Below are positions 1-8,648 of a DNA stretch of 64,000 nt, piece after piece. The notes under the pieces are model-generated. The model made no database searches and was not told the DNA's origin. It saw nothing but the letters and a program-made list of their open reading frames with translations. Origin of the DNA: Streptomyces lasiicapitis (GTDB taxonomy: Bacteria > Actinomycetota > Actinomycetes > Streptomycetales > Streptomycetaceae); assembly GCF_014646335.1 (NCBI RefSeq), contig NZ_BMNG01000010.1:372001-436000 (forward strand), given 5' to 3'. The translations under genes and the position numbers were made by a program. The first letter of the stretch is position 1; each line of letters begins with the position of its first letter.

Positions 1-1154
1 AGGCGGAGGCGGCGCTCGCGGGGCTGATCCGGGACAGCCGGCACAGTGCCGTGCCGTTCGACCGGCTGCTGACCGACAGCGCGGTCGGTGTCTCGCGGGC
101 CTTCTTCCAGACCGAGGAGCTGCGGTCCGTCGCGGTGCCGTGGCCGCTGCACTTCGGCGCGGGACCCGAGGCGCCCGGTGGCGCGCTGTGGGCGGTCTTC
201 GCGCTGGTCGCGCTCGCGGCGGGCGTGCCCGCGCCCATCGGTGGCAGCGGCCGCCTCACCGACGCGCTGGTCGGCCTGGTCGCCGAGCGCGGCGGCACCG
301 TGCACTGCGACACCGACGTGGACGAGGTCCTGGTGCGCGACGGTCGCGCCGCCGCCGTACGCACCCTCGCCGGGGCAGTGGTCACCGCGGCCGAGGCGGT
401 CGTGGTCACCTCCACGCCCGACCAGCTCTACGGCCGGCTGCTTCGCGACACCCCCGGCATTCCCGCGGGCGTACGCGCACAGGCGGCGGGCTACCGTTTC
501 CGGCGCGGCTGCTTCCAGATGGCCGTCTCCCTCTCGGCCCGCCCGCGGTTCGTCGACAGCCGCCTGGACGCGGGCGGCGCGCTCAACCTGGGGCGTGGCA
601 TCGGGGAGTTGGTGACGTCGGTGCGGCACGCCGAGGCGGGGCTCCTCCCCCGCCACCCGTCGATCGCCTGGCACGAGCCGACCGCCGTCGACCCCACGCG
701 CGCACCCGAGGGGCAGGCCGTCGTCCGCCTCCAGGTCCTCGACGTCCCGCACACGCCGATCGGGGACGCGGCCGGGTCGGCGTACGGCACCAAGGGCTGG
801 GACGCGGCCACCGCCGAGGCGTTCGCCGACCGGGTGCTCGTGGAGGCCGAGGAGCACGTCCCCGGCGTCACCGGCCTGGTCCTGGAACGCCATATCACCA
901 CCCCGGCCGACCTGGCATCCACCAGCCCCAACGTGGGCCCCGGCGACCACGCGGGCGGCGACAACTCGCTCGCCCAGGCCCTCACACGGCGTCCCGTCCC
1001 GGCCCACGCGGGCGGCCACCGCACACTCGTGCCGGGGGCCTGGCTGATCGGGGCGGCGACATGGCCGGGGGCCGCGGTGAGCGGGGCGTCCGGGCGGGCG
1101 GTGGCGCGGGCGCTGATGGGTGGGACGGCGGCGACGGTGAAGCAGTCCGGGTGA
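1..1154 (+). CDS. Phytoene-desaturase-like FAD/NAD(P)-dependent oxidoreductase, 3' part
   Basis: The reading frame is open from the left edge, so the N-terminal dinucleotide-binding fold lies outside the window. What remains resembles the C-terminal two thirds of the phytoene desaturase/carotenoid-isomerase-type flavoprotein family: a segment GGSGRLTDALVGL followed by ERGG-type residues, where the family stores the 'make a cofactor-binding pocket' motif, then a C-terminal PG(A)xxWPGAAVSGASGRAVA segment that typically closes the FAD site. Substrate cannot be told; the family desaturates or isomerises carotenoids and other hydrophobic compounds. It is convergent with the next gene, with a hairpin between them. 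The family call is reasonably sure, the function is not. Confidence 0.7.
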   Translation, partial: AEAALAGLIRDSRHSAVPFDRLLTDSAVGVSRAFFQTEELRSVAVPWPLHFGAGPEAPGGALWAVFALVALAAGVPAPIGGSGRLTDALVGLVAERGGTVHCDTDVDEVLVRDGRAAAVRTLAGAVVTAAEAVVVTSTPDQLYGRLLRDTPGIPAGVRAQAAGYRFRRGCFQMAVSLSARPRFVDSRLDAGGALNLGRGIGELVTSVRHAEAGLLPRHPSIAWHEPTAVDPTRAPEGQAVVRLQVLDVPHTPIGDAAGSAYGTKGWDAATAEAFADRVLVEAEEHVPGVTGLVLERHITTPADLASTSPNVGPGDHAGGDNSLAQALTRRPVPAHAGGHRTLVPGAWLIGAATWPGAAVSGASGRAVARALMGGTAATVKQSG

Positions 1155-1172
1155 GTCCGCGCGGAGCCGTGG

Positions 1173-1211
1173 CGCCCTGGCGCGGGGGCAGCATCTCTTG
1201 GTGCCAGGGCG
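1173..1211. terminator. Hairpin between convergent genes
   Basis: An 11-bp stem (CGCCCTGGCGC pairing with GTGCCAGGGCG, one G-T pair) with a loop of about 17 nt lies between the two convergent stop codons. There is no U tract, as is usual in Streptomyces. It probably serves both genes. Confidence 0.5.
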
Positions 1212-1239
1212 GCAGGCACGGGCGCCGGGCTCGGGGCTG

Positions 1240-4116
1240 CTACGAGGACCCGTTCCAGTCCCCCACGCCGTGCGTCGTCGCGGCGGGGCCACCGCCGTGG
1301 TCCAGGTCCCCTCGCTGAAACCGCATCAGGCGGCGGCGTACCTCGGCGGCTTCGGCCGGGTGGTCCAGGGCCGTGAGAACGCGCGCGTGGATGTCGACGG
1401 CCTCGACGAGCCGCGCGCCGAGCGGGCCGGGCTTCCTCGCCAGCGGCCACAGCAGCTCGACAGCCTCCTCGATCACCTTCAGGGCGCGCGGCAGCTCCCT
1501 GCCCTGGGCGAGATGCATCCAGGCGACGGTGCACAACAGCCCGGCCAGGTCCGCCTGTTCGCGCTCCCCGCCCGCCGCCGCGAACCGCCCCCGCAGCTCG
1601 ATCGCCTCGCTCCAGGCGACGAACGCCCGGTTGTGCCGCCCCGCCCGGAAGGACGCGAGGCCGAGGCTCTCCAGCGAGGCGGCCAGGGCCGGCTCGTACT
1701 GTCGCGGATTCCGCGCGGCGAGCCGGCGCCGGATGGCCGCCGTCTCCTCCAGGACCCTGCACGTCTCCGCCCGGTGGTTCAGGGGTGCGAGGCAGGCACC
1801 GAGATTCAGCAGGGCCACGGCGAGGTCCTCCTCGTACGCGGCGGGGTTGACGTGAGCGAGACGGCGCAGCACCGCCACGGCTTCGTGGGCGGCTTCGCGC
1901 GCATGTGTGTGCCGGGACACATGGGTCAGGCGGCGGCTGAGGTTGACGAGTGCGGAGGCCAGGGCGGGCTCGTGGGTGTGCGGGTTGGTGCGGGCCAGGT
2001 CGCGCTGGATCGCCACCGCGTCCTCGGCGGCGGCGCAGGCCTCCTCGCGGCGTCCGGCCCGCGACAGACAGATGGCGAGGTTCGCCAACGCGGCGGCGAG
2101 CGGGGCCCGTTGGGCGGCGGAAGCGGTGGGACCTGCGGCGACGGCGGAAGCGGTGGGGCCGTCCGCGACGGCGGAAGTGCTGCGGTCGGCCGCGACGGCG
2201 AGTCGGCGTCTGATCTCCACGGCCTCCTGCACGGTGTCGAGCGCCTCCGCCCAGTGGCCCTCGGTCGCCAGGTCGGCGGCGTAGTTGGAAAGGGCGACGG
2301 CCAGCGCGTCGTCGTGCCTGCCGGGCTGTTCGTCGCGCAGTCCGCGCAGCAGCCGTACGGCCTGGTCCGTGGCCGCCAGGGCGTCCGCGAACTGGCCGTC
2401 CTTGGCCAGGTAGACGCCGACGTCGCAGAGCACGACGGCGAACGACGGCTCCCCGATGTCGGTGTGGGCGGCGCTCATCGAACGCCGGATCTCCATGGCC
2501 CGCTGTCCGGACTTCAGCGCCTGGTCGTGCAGGCCCGCGTGGGACTGGCGCTGGGCGAGCGCGTTCAGGAGCCGCGCCTGGTCCTCCGGGTCGTGGGTGC
2601 GGGCGAGCCGGTGGCCGACGAGGCGCTGGGCGAGGGCGGCGGCGCCGGAGTTGAGGTCGGTGTGGGAGCCGTCGGGCAGATGGGCCTCGATCGCCTCGAG
2701 GACGTCCGGATCCAGGTCGGCGATCTCACTGAGCGCGGCGAGCGTCGCCCCGCCCGCCGCGACCCCGAGCTCCGGCCGTTCCAGGAGCAGGGGCCGCAGT
2801 TGCGCCGACCGCACATGGGGCCAGCGTGCCGCCGTGGCGACCAGCGTCGCGAGGACGCGGCGCAGACACGGCGGCAATTCGCCGTCGAGGAGGCGGCGGG
2901 GCGCGTCCGACGCCCATGGGTCGGGGGCGTAACCGTCGATGCCGTGTCCTGCGACGCTCAGCGCGAGGAAGTCCTCGGCGAGCCGGTCGGGATAGAGCGG
3001 CTCCAGAACGGTGCCGCCGGTGCCGCCGGCGCCGCCCTCCTCGGCCGGGTACGACAGGGCGTGGTCCTTCAGGATCTGGTCGGCGTGCTCACTGGAGCCG
3101 ACGCCGATGCGGGCGAGCACTCCGAGCGCCTCGCGGTGGCTGAGCGCGCTCGTCATCGCCGCGGTGTAGACGACCTGGCCGAAGGCGTCCGGGGTGATGA
3201 GGACGCGCTTGTTGGCGTGCAGCGTCTCCCAGTGGGCGCGCTCGCGTGCCAGCAGATACGCGGAGACCGCCGCCGCGCCGTCGGGCGCGGCCCGGCCCCT
3301 CCGGTGGGCGTCGACGGCGGCGAGCGCGGCCATGTGGACCGCGAGCACCTGGCGGTACTCCGGGTCGGCGCTCAGCCCGTCCGGCGGGCCGACGGCATGC
3401 GCGTCGGCTACGCCCAACGCCTGTGCGAAGCAGTCGCGGGCGGTGCGGAAGAGGGTCTGCGGCGAGACCCCGGCGTCGTCGGAGAGGCCGGGCAGCGCCA
3501 GGTCGGACACCGGGATGTCGAAGTCGCCGAGGCGGTGGGCGAGGTGCTGCCACCAGGTGCCGCGGGGGCGGGCGACCAGCAGCACGCGGACGCGGCCGCC
3601 CTGGCGCACGGCGTCCAGGAGCAGCTCGATGAGGTCCGCCGTGGGCCAGCGCTCCGCGTAGTCGACGACCATCAGGACCCCGGTCCCGCCGTCCGCCCGC
3701 CCGGTGATCGGCACGGAGGGGGGCAGCAGGCCCGCCGTCGCGTGCCGTGCCTGGAGCACGCGCCAGCCGCCGGTATGGCTGCTCCGTGCGAACTGCGCGG
3801 CGATCCGCGACTTTCCCTGGCCTCCGGGGCCGTGCACCAGGAGCGCGGAGACCTGGTCGGGGCCGTCGCGCCAGGCCGCGAGGCGGGCCAGTTCGTCGTG
3901 GCGTCCGGTGAAGTCGACCAGGGCGTACCGGGCGTCGAGCAGCCGGGCGGGCTGCTGCCGCACCCAGGTGTCGGAGATCGCCGGTCTGGTCAGCGGGAAG
4001 GATTCCACCGCGTAGAGCGCGCGCTCCGCGCCCAGGTGGACAGCCCGGATCTCGCGCGCCTGAATCACTGAGCCATGGATCGTCGCGCCCTCGATCCACT
4101 GCCGATGCGCCGTCAC
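1240..4116 (-). CDS. P-loop NTPase with C-terminal tetratricopeptide repeats (STAND-like)
   Basis: The protein is about 958 residues. A GPGGQGKS Walker A (about residues 96-103) and a hydrophobic VLMVVDYAE Walker B define a STAND/AAA-like ATPase. The second half is rich in helical pairs with Ala/Leu periodicity (for example LLNALAQRQSHAGLHDQAL and ALANLAICLSRAGRREEA), typical of tetratricopeptide repeats used as sensor or scaffold. The N-terminal stretch with IHGSVIQAREI is seen on many actinobacterial signalling NTPases. I chose GTG at 4116 because AGGGG lies 6 nt upstream. An in-frame TTG at 4215 has no clear ribosome site and adds 33 low-complexity residues. It stands alone. A regulatory or conflict/defence role is possible but unproven. 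Confidence 0.75.
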   Translation of the reverse strand: MTAHRQWIEGATIHGSVIQAREIRAVHLGAERALYAVESFPLTRPAISDTWVRQQPARLLDARYALVDFTGRHDELARLAAWRDGPDQVSALLVHGPGGQGKSRIAAQFARSSHTGGWRVLQARHATAGLLPPSVPITGRADGGTGVLMVVDYAERWPTADLIELLLDAVRQGGRVRVLLVARPRGTWWQHLAHRLGDFDIPVSDLALPGLSDDAGVSPQTLFRTARDCFAQALGVADAHAVGPPDGLSADPEYRQVLAVHMAALAAVDAHRRGRAAPDGAAAVSAYLLARERAHWETLHANKRVLITPDAFGQVVYTAAMTSALSHREALGVLARIGVGSSEHADQILKDHALSYPAEEGGAGGTGGTVLEPLYPDRLAEDFLALSVAGHGIDGYAPDPWASDAPRRLLDGELPPCLRRVLATLVATAARWPHVRSAQLRPLLLERPELGVAAGGATLAALSEIADLDPDVLEAIEAHLPDGSHTDLNSGAAALAQRLVGHRLARTHDPEDQARLLNALAQRQSHAGLHDQALKSGQRAMEIRRSMSAAHTDIGEPSFAVVLCDVGVYLAKDGQFADALAATDQAVRLLRGLRDEQPGRHDDALAVALSNYAADLATEGHWAEALDTVQEAVEIRRRLAVAADRSTSAVADGPTASAVAAGPTASAAQRAPLAAALANLAICLSRAGRREEACAAAEDAVAIQRDLARTNPHTHEPALASALVNLSRRLTHVSRHTHAREAAHEAVAVLRRLAHVNPAAYEEDLAVALLNLGACLAPLNHRAETCRVLEETAAIRRRLAARNPRQYEPALAASLESLGLASFRAGRHNRAFVAWSEAIELRGRFAAAGGEREQADLAGLLCTVAWMHLAQGRELPRALKVIEEAVELLWPLARKPGPLGARLVEAVDIHARVLTALDHPAEAAEVRRRLMRFQRGDLDHGGGPAATTHGVGDWNGSS

Positions 4117-4609
4117 GTCGGCCCCTGCCCGTCCCACCCTGGTCCTCCGCCGCCCGCCTGCCACGAGCAGCCCATCGTCGCGAGCACCGGATTCAGCCGA
4201 CTCCGAATCGGCCAAAGGGCGCGTCGACGGTTCTGCCTATGCTAATCCGGAGTTCACCGGGGCCCGCTCCCCCGGCGCCGCGCCACGTGGCTGCAACACC
4301 CGTGTGAACAGCGTGTGGCAGCGCCCCCACAGCGCCCCGGACCCCGTTGACGGGCCCAAAAGTCCGGTGCTCAACTGTTCGCATGTTCCCCTCGCTGCCG
4401 CCGGTTTCACGCGGCCACATCGACTTCTGTCCTGGCGTGGGCGCCCTGAGCCGCTGATCGGCCCTTCGGGCCTCGTCCTCACACGCCGGACGGGCTCTTC
4501 CTGACCCGTCCTGCCCCTCACGACGAACCCCTCTGCTTCCTGCCGCGCCGCCCCGTGCCCCCGCACGGTCGCACCGCCCTGCTCTCATCTGCGTACGAAA
4601 GGCCCTGTC
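4117..4609. other. Divergent intergenic region upstream of the LLM/ABC operon
   Basis: About 490 bases separate two divergent genes, and the region should carry both promoters. It holds a possible 24-residue leader ORF at 4383-4457 and, just after that, a small GC hairpin (GGCCC-TTC-GGGCC near 4460-4475). I see no recognisable riboswitch consensus. Confidence 0.4.
4383..4457 (+). CDS. Possible 24-residue leader peptide
   Basis: This short ATG ORF would read MFPSLPPVSRG then HIDFCPGVGALSR. Its tail loosely resembles the actinobacterial leader peptides (Arg/His-Ile/Val-Asp-Leu-x then a Cys-containing end) that sit ahead of sulfur-assimilation genes. It lies about 150 bases before a sulfonate-monooxygenase-like gene and is followed by a small hairpin. 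The ribosome site is poor, and the cysteine is not at the end as in the best examples. The call is weak. Confidence 0.25.
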   Translation: MFPSLPPVSRGHIDFCPGVGALSR

Positions 4610-5761
4610 ATGCCTGTGGAGTTCCTCGGTATCGCCGCGACCAACGACGGCTCGGAGACGACCTCGCGTTCCGGTGCCTCCTTCGACAAGGACTACACCC
4701 TGCGGCTCGCGCGGGCCCATGAGGACCACGGCTGGGACCGGGTGCTGTTCGCGTACGGATCCGGGTCGCCGATCCCCGCGGCCGCCGCCGGGTACCTCGC
4801 GGCGAAGGTCGACTCGCTGGAGATCCTGCTCGCGCACCGGCCGAACGTCTCGTACCCGACGTACGCGGCACGGACGTTCGCGACCCTGGACCAGATCAGC
4901 GACGGGCGGCTCACCGTCCACTTCATCACCGGCGGCAGCGACCACGAGCAGCGCCGTGAGGGCGACACGCTCACCAAGGACGAGCGTTACGGCCGCACCC
5001 GCGAGTACATCGAGATCGTCAAGAAGGTGTGGACGCGGCACGAGGCGTTCGACCACGAGGGCGAGCACTTCCGGTTCCAGGACTTCGTCAGCGACGTCTT
5101 CCCGGTTCAACTGCCGCACCCCGGCGTCTCGTTCGGTGGTTCGTCGCCCGCCGCGTACGCGGCGGGCGGCGCCGAGGCGGACGTCTTCTGCCTGTGGGGC
5201 GAACCGCTGGCACAGACCGCGCAGCAGATCGAGGAGGTCGAGCGGGCCGCGCGGGCGGCGGGGCGGGTCGACGTGCCCCGGATCCAGGTGGCGTTCCGCC
5301 CGATCATCGCCCCGACGGAGGAGCTGGCCTGGGAGAAGGCGCACCGCACGGTGGGCGCGATCCGCGAGCGCCGCGCGGGCGGGCAGTCGCTCACGCGGCG
5401 CCACTCGGCCGACGCCCCCGAGAACACCGGCTCGCAGCGGCTCATCGCCATCGCCGAGCGGGGCGAGCGCTTCGACCGCGCCCTGTGGACGCCGACCGCC
5501 GCGGCCACCGGCGGCGCGGGCAACTCCAACGCCCTCGTCGGCACCCCGGAGACCGTCGCCCAGGCCCTGCTCGACTACTACGACCTGGGCGTCGACATCC
5601 TGTCCGCGCGCGGCTACGACCTCCTCGACGACGCCATCGACTTCGGCCGGTACGTCATCCCGCTGGTCCGCGAGGAGGTCGCCAAGCGCGACCGGGAGCG
5701 GGCCGAGCGCGGTCCGCAGACGCTGCAGCGCACGCTGGACGGCCTGGCGGTGGCCGGATGA
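4610..5761 (+). CDS. LLM-class flavin-dependent monooxygenase, alkanesulfonate monooxygenase (SsuD)-like
   Basis: This 383-residue protein belongs to the bacterial-luciferase fold (TIM barrel) and is close to SsuD in length. Characteristic segments are the GRLTVHFITGGSDHEQ stretch after strand 4, RYxRTREYIEIVKKVW, the FGGSSPAA phosphate/flavin loop and the C-terminal GTPETVAQALLDYYDLGVD. Such enzymes use reduced FMN and O2 to cleave C-S bonds, or oxidise related substrates. ATG at 4610 follows GAAAGG at good spacing. Its stop overlaps the next start (ATGA), so it is translationally coupled to an ABC importer. This suggests uptake and breakdown of an organosulfur or amino-acid-like compound. 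No flavin reductase is adjacent. Confidence 0.85.
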   Translation: MPVEFLGIAATNDGSETTSRSGASFDKDYTLRLARAHEDHGWDRVLFAYGSGSPIPAAAAGYLAAKVDSLEILLAHRPNVSYPTYAARTFATLDQISDGRLTVHFITGGSDHEQRREGDTLTKDERYGRTREYIEIVKKVWTRHEAFDHEGEHFRFQDFVSDVFPVQLPHPGVSFGGSSPAAYAAGGAEADVFCLWGEPLAQTAQQIEEVERAARAAGRVDVPRIQVAFRPIIAPTEELAWEKAHRTVGAIRERRAGGQSLTRRHSADAPENTGSQRLIAIAERGERFDRALWTPTAAATGGAGNSNALVGTPETVAQALLDYYDLGVDILSARGYDLLDDAIDFGRYVIPLVREEVAKRDRERAERGPQTLQRTLDGLAVAG

Positions 5762-6767
5762 CGCCGACGACACCGGTGGCCACGCCGTCGGCCACCGACG
5801 CGAAGGTCGACTCCGACGCCGAGTCCGGTGCCAACTCCGTTGCCGAGTCGGATGGTGACTCGGCTGGTGACTCGGATGCCCCCGCCGAACTCAGAGTCGT
5901 CCCCGCCCGCCACTACTGGCGCTGGGCCGCCGGTGCCGCCGTCCTCGTCCTGACCGCCCAGTTCGCCCACGGTCTCGTCACCAATCCGGCGTGGGAGTGG
6001 GAGGTCTTCTTCCGCTATGTGACGGCCGACAGCGTGCTGCGCGCGGTGTGGGTGACGTTGCAGTTGACGGTGTACGGCACGGTGCTCGGCTTCGCACTCG
6101 GTCTGGTCCTCGCCCTGATGCGGTTGTCCCGCAGCCCGCTGCTCGCGGGGGTCGCGTGGGCGTACGTGTGGGCGTTCCGCTCCATCCCCTTGATCGTGCA
6201 GCTGCTGTTCTGGTTCAACCTGGCTTATCTGTACGAGGAGTTGGGCGTCGGCATCCCCTTCGGCCCGGTCGTGTGGAGCTTCGGCACGATGCATCTCGTC
6301 GGGGCGATGTCCGCCGCCGTGATCGGGCTCGCGCTGCATCAGGCCGCGTACGCCGCGGAGATCCTGCGCGGCGGCTTCCTCGCCGTCGAGCCGGGGCAGT
6401 TGGAGGCGGCGGCCGCGCTCGGCATCCCCCGGCTGCGGCAGTTGCGCCGGATCGTGCTGCCGCAGGCGATGCGCTCGGTCCTGCCGAACGCCGCGAACGA
6501 GATCGTCTCCCTCTTCAAGGGCACCTCGATCGTCTCCGTCATGGCGATCGGCGAGCTGTTCTACCAGGTCCAGGTGATCTACGGCCGCAACGGCCGGGTG
6601 GTGCCGCTGCTGATGGTCGCCACCGCCTGGTACATCGTCCTGACCACGCTGCTCTCCGTCGTCCAGTACTACGTGGAGCGGCACTTCGCGCGGGGCGCCG
6701 ACCGCACGCCCCCGCCCACTCCCCTGCAGCGCGCCCGCGCGTTCACTCGCACCCTCAAGGAGACCCG

Positions 6768-6771
<4 letters not shown>
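5758..6771 (+). CDS. Amino-acid-type ABC transporter permease
   Basis: This 337-residue inner-membrane protein of the HisM/GlnP type has a hydrophilic 45-residue Asp/Ser/Ala-rich N-terminus and then five or more membrane segments. The coupling EAA loop (EAAAALGIPRLRQLRRIVLPQA) is intact. Only one permease is present, so a homodimer is likely. ATG at 5758 overlaps the stop of the monooxygenase and the gene's own stop overlaps the start of the ATPase, giving a tightly coupled operon. The acidic repeat-like N-terminal extension (DSDAES..ESDGDSAGDSD) is unusual for this family. Confidence 0.9.
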
Positions 6772-7538
<767 letters not shown>

Positions 7539-7593
7539 CCCGCCCGGCCAACCCTGCCCCGCACAGTCCCGTCCCGCCCCGAGGAGCAAGCCC

Positions 7594-8598
7594 GTGACCA
7601 CCCGCACCACCCCCGCCACCCTCACCCGCCGCACCACCCTCACCCTGGCCCTCGCCTCCGCCCTCGCCCTCACCACCGCCGCCTGCGGCACCCCCGAAGA
7701 CGAGGACACCGCCCCGGCCGGACGGGCCGGGCCCGGCGCCAAGGGCACGCGCATCAACCTGAGCCCGGACCAGAAACGCGTGAGAGCCAAGAAGGTCGAC
7801 GCCATCGCCCGCCTCGTACCGGAGAGGATCCGCAGCCGGGGCACGCTCGAAGTGGTCGCCGCGGCGGGCACGGCGCCCCCGCTGACCTTCTACGCCACCG
7901 ACGACAAGACCGTCATCGGCGTGGAGACGGACATCGCCCAGCTCGTCGCCGACGTCCTCGGTCTGAAGGTCCGCTCGCACACGGTCGACTGGGCGAACAT
8001 CTTCGTCGGCCTGGACAGCGGCAAGTACGACGTCGGCTTCAGCAACATCACCGTCACCGAGGAGCGCAAGGAGAAGTACGACTTCGCCACGTACCGTCTC
8101 GACACCATCTCCTTCGAGGGGAAGAAGGACCGCGACTGGAAGGTCAGGGGCGCGAAGGACGTGGCGGGCCGCACCATCGGCGTCTCCTCCGGCACCAACC
8201 AGGAGAAGCTCCTCGTCGACTGGAGCAAGCAGAACGTGAAGGCGGGCCGCGAGGCCACCGACATCAAGTACTTCCAGAACACCAGCGACTACTACCTCGC
8301 GCTCGGCTCGGGCCGCATCGACGCGTATCTGGGGCCCCATCCCGTCGCCGCGTACCACGCGGTCACCACCGGCACGACGGAGATCATCGGAACGTTCTCC
8401 GGCGCGGGCGACCGGCTCCAGGGGAAGATCGCCGCCACCACGAAGAAGGACAACGGCCTGCTCAAAGCACTCCACCAGGCGCTGGAACACCTCATCGACG
8501 AGGGCGGTTACGGCAAGGTCCTCAACCGCTGGGGCCTGTCGGACGAAGCCGTTCCCTCCTCGGAGGTGAATCCGCGGGGCCTGCCGAAGACCTCGTGA
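7594..8598 (+). CDS. Amino-acid-type ABC transporter substrate-binding lipoprotein
   Basis: This 334-residue protein has a lipoprotein signal: a Thr/Arg-rich start, a hydrophobic stretch, and the lipobox LTTAAC with the lipid-modified Cys near residue 30. The body is a family-3 solute-binding protein (SBP_bac_3), with IGVETDIAQLVADVLGLK, DVGFSNITVTEERKEKYDFA and a final domain ending near NRWGLS. GTG at 7594 follows GAGGAGC. It is the last gene of the monooxygenase-permease-ATPase operon and determines what is imported, a polar amino acid or analogue. Confidence 0.9.
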   Translation: MTTRTTPATLTRRTTLTLALASALALTTAACGTPEDEDTAPAGRAGPGAKGTRINLSPDQKRVRAKKVDAIARLVPERIRSRGTLEVVAAAGTAPPLTFYATDDKTVIGVETDIAQLVADVLGLKVRSHTVDWANIFVGLDSGKYDVGFSNITVTEERKEKYDFATYRLDTISFEGKKDRDWKVRGAKDVAGRTIGVSSGTNQEKLLVDWSKQNVKAGREATDIKYFQNTSDYYLALGSGRIDAYLGPHPVAAYHAVTTGTTEIIGTFSGAGDRLQGKIAATTKKDNGLLKALHQALEHLIDEGGYGKVLNRWGLSDEAVPSSEVNPRGLPKTS

Positions 8599-8599
8599 A

Positions 8600-8648
8600 C
8601 CGTCGACAGAACTCATGGGCCGTCGAGCAGAGCTCATGAACCGTCGAC
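8600..8648. repeat. Short direct repeats (20/21 bp) at the convergent gene ends
   Basis: CCGTCGA(C/G)-CAGA-(A/G)CTCATG is repeated at 8600 and 8620, and a third partial copy starts at 8641. The array sits between the binding-protein stop and the NACHT gene stop and overlaps the latter's last codons. Confidence 0.5.

Noticed and set aside
1198..4071. A 957-residue plus-strand frame over the TPR/NTPase gene
   Set aside because: No recognisable motif and shadow-type composition; the minus frame has Walker motifs and TPR periodicity.
8600..8648. Considered as a CRISPR-like or attachment-site repeat
   Set aside because: Only two to three adjacent copies without spacers, and no integrase or tRNA nearby.
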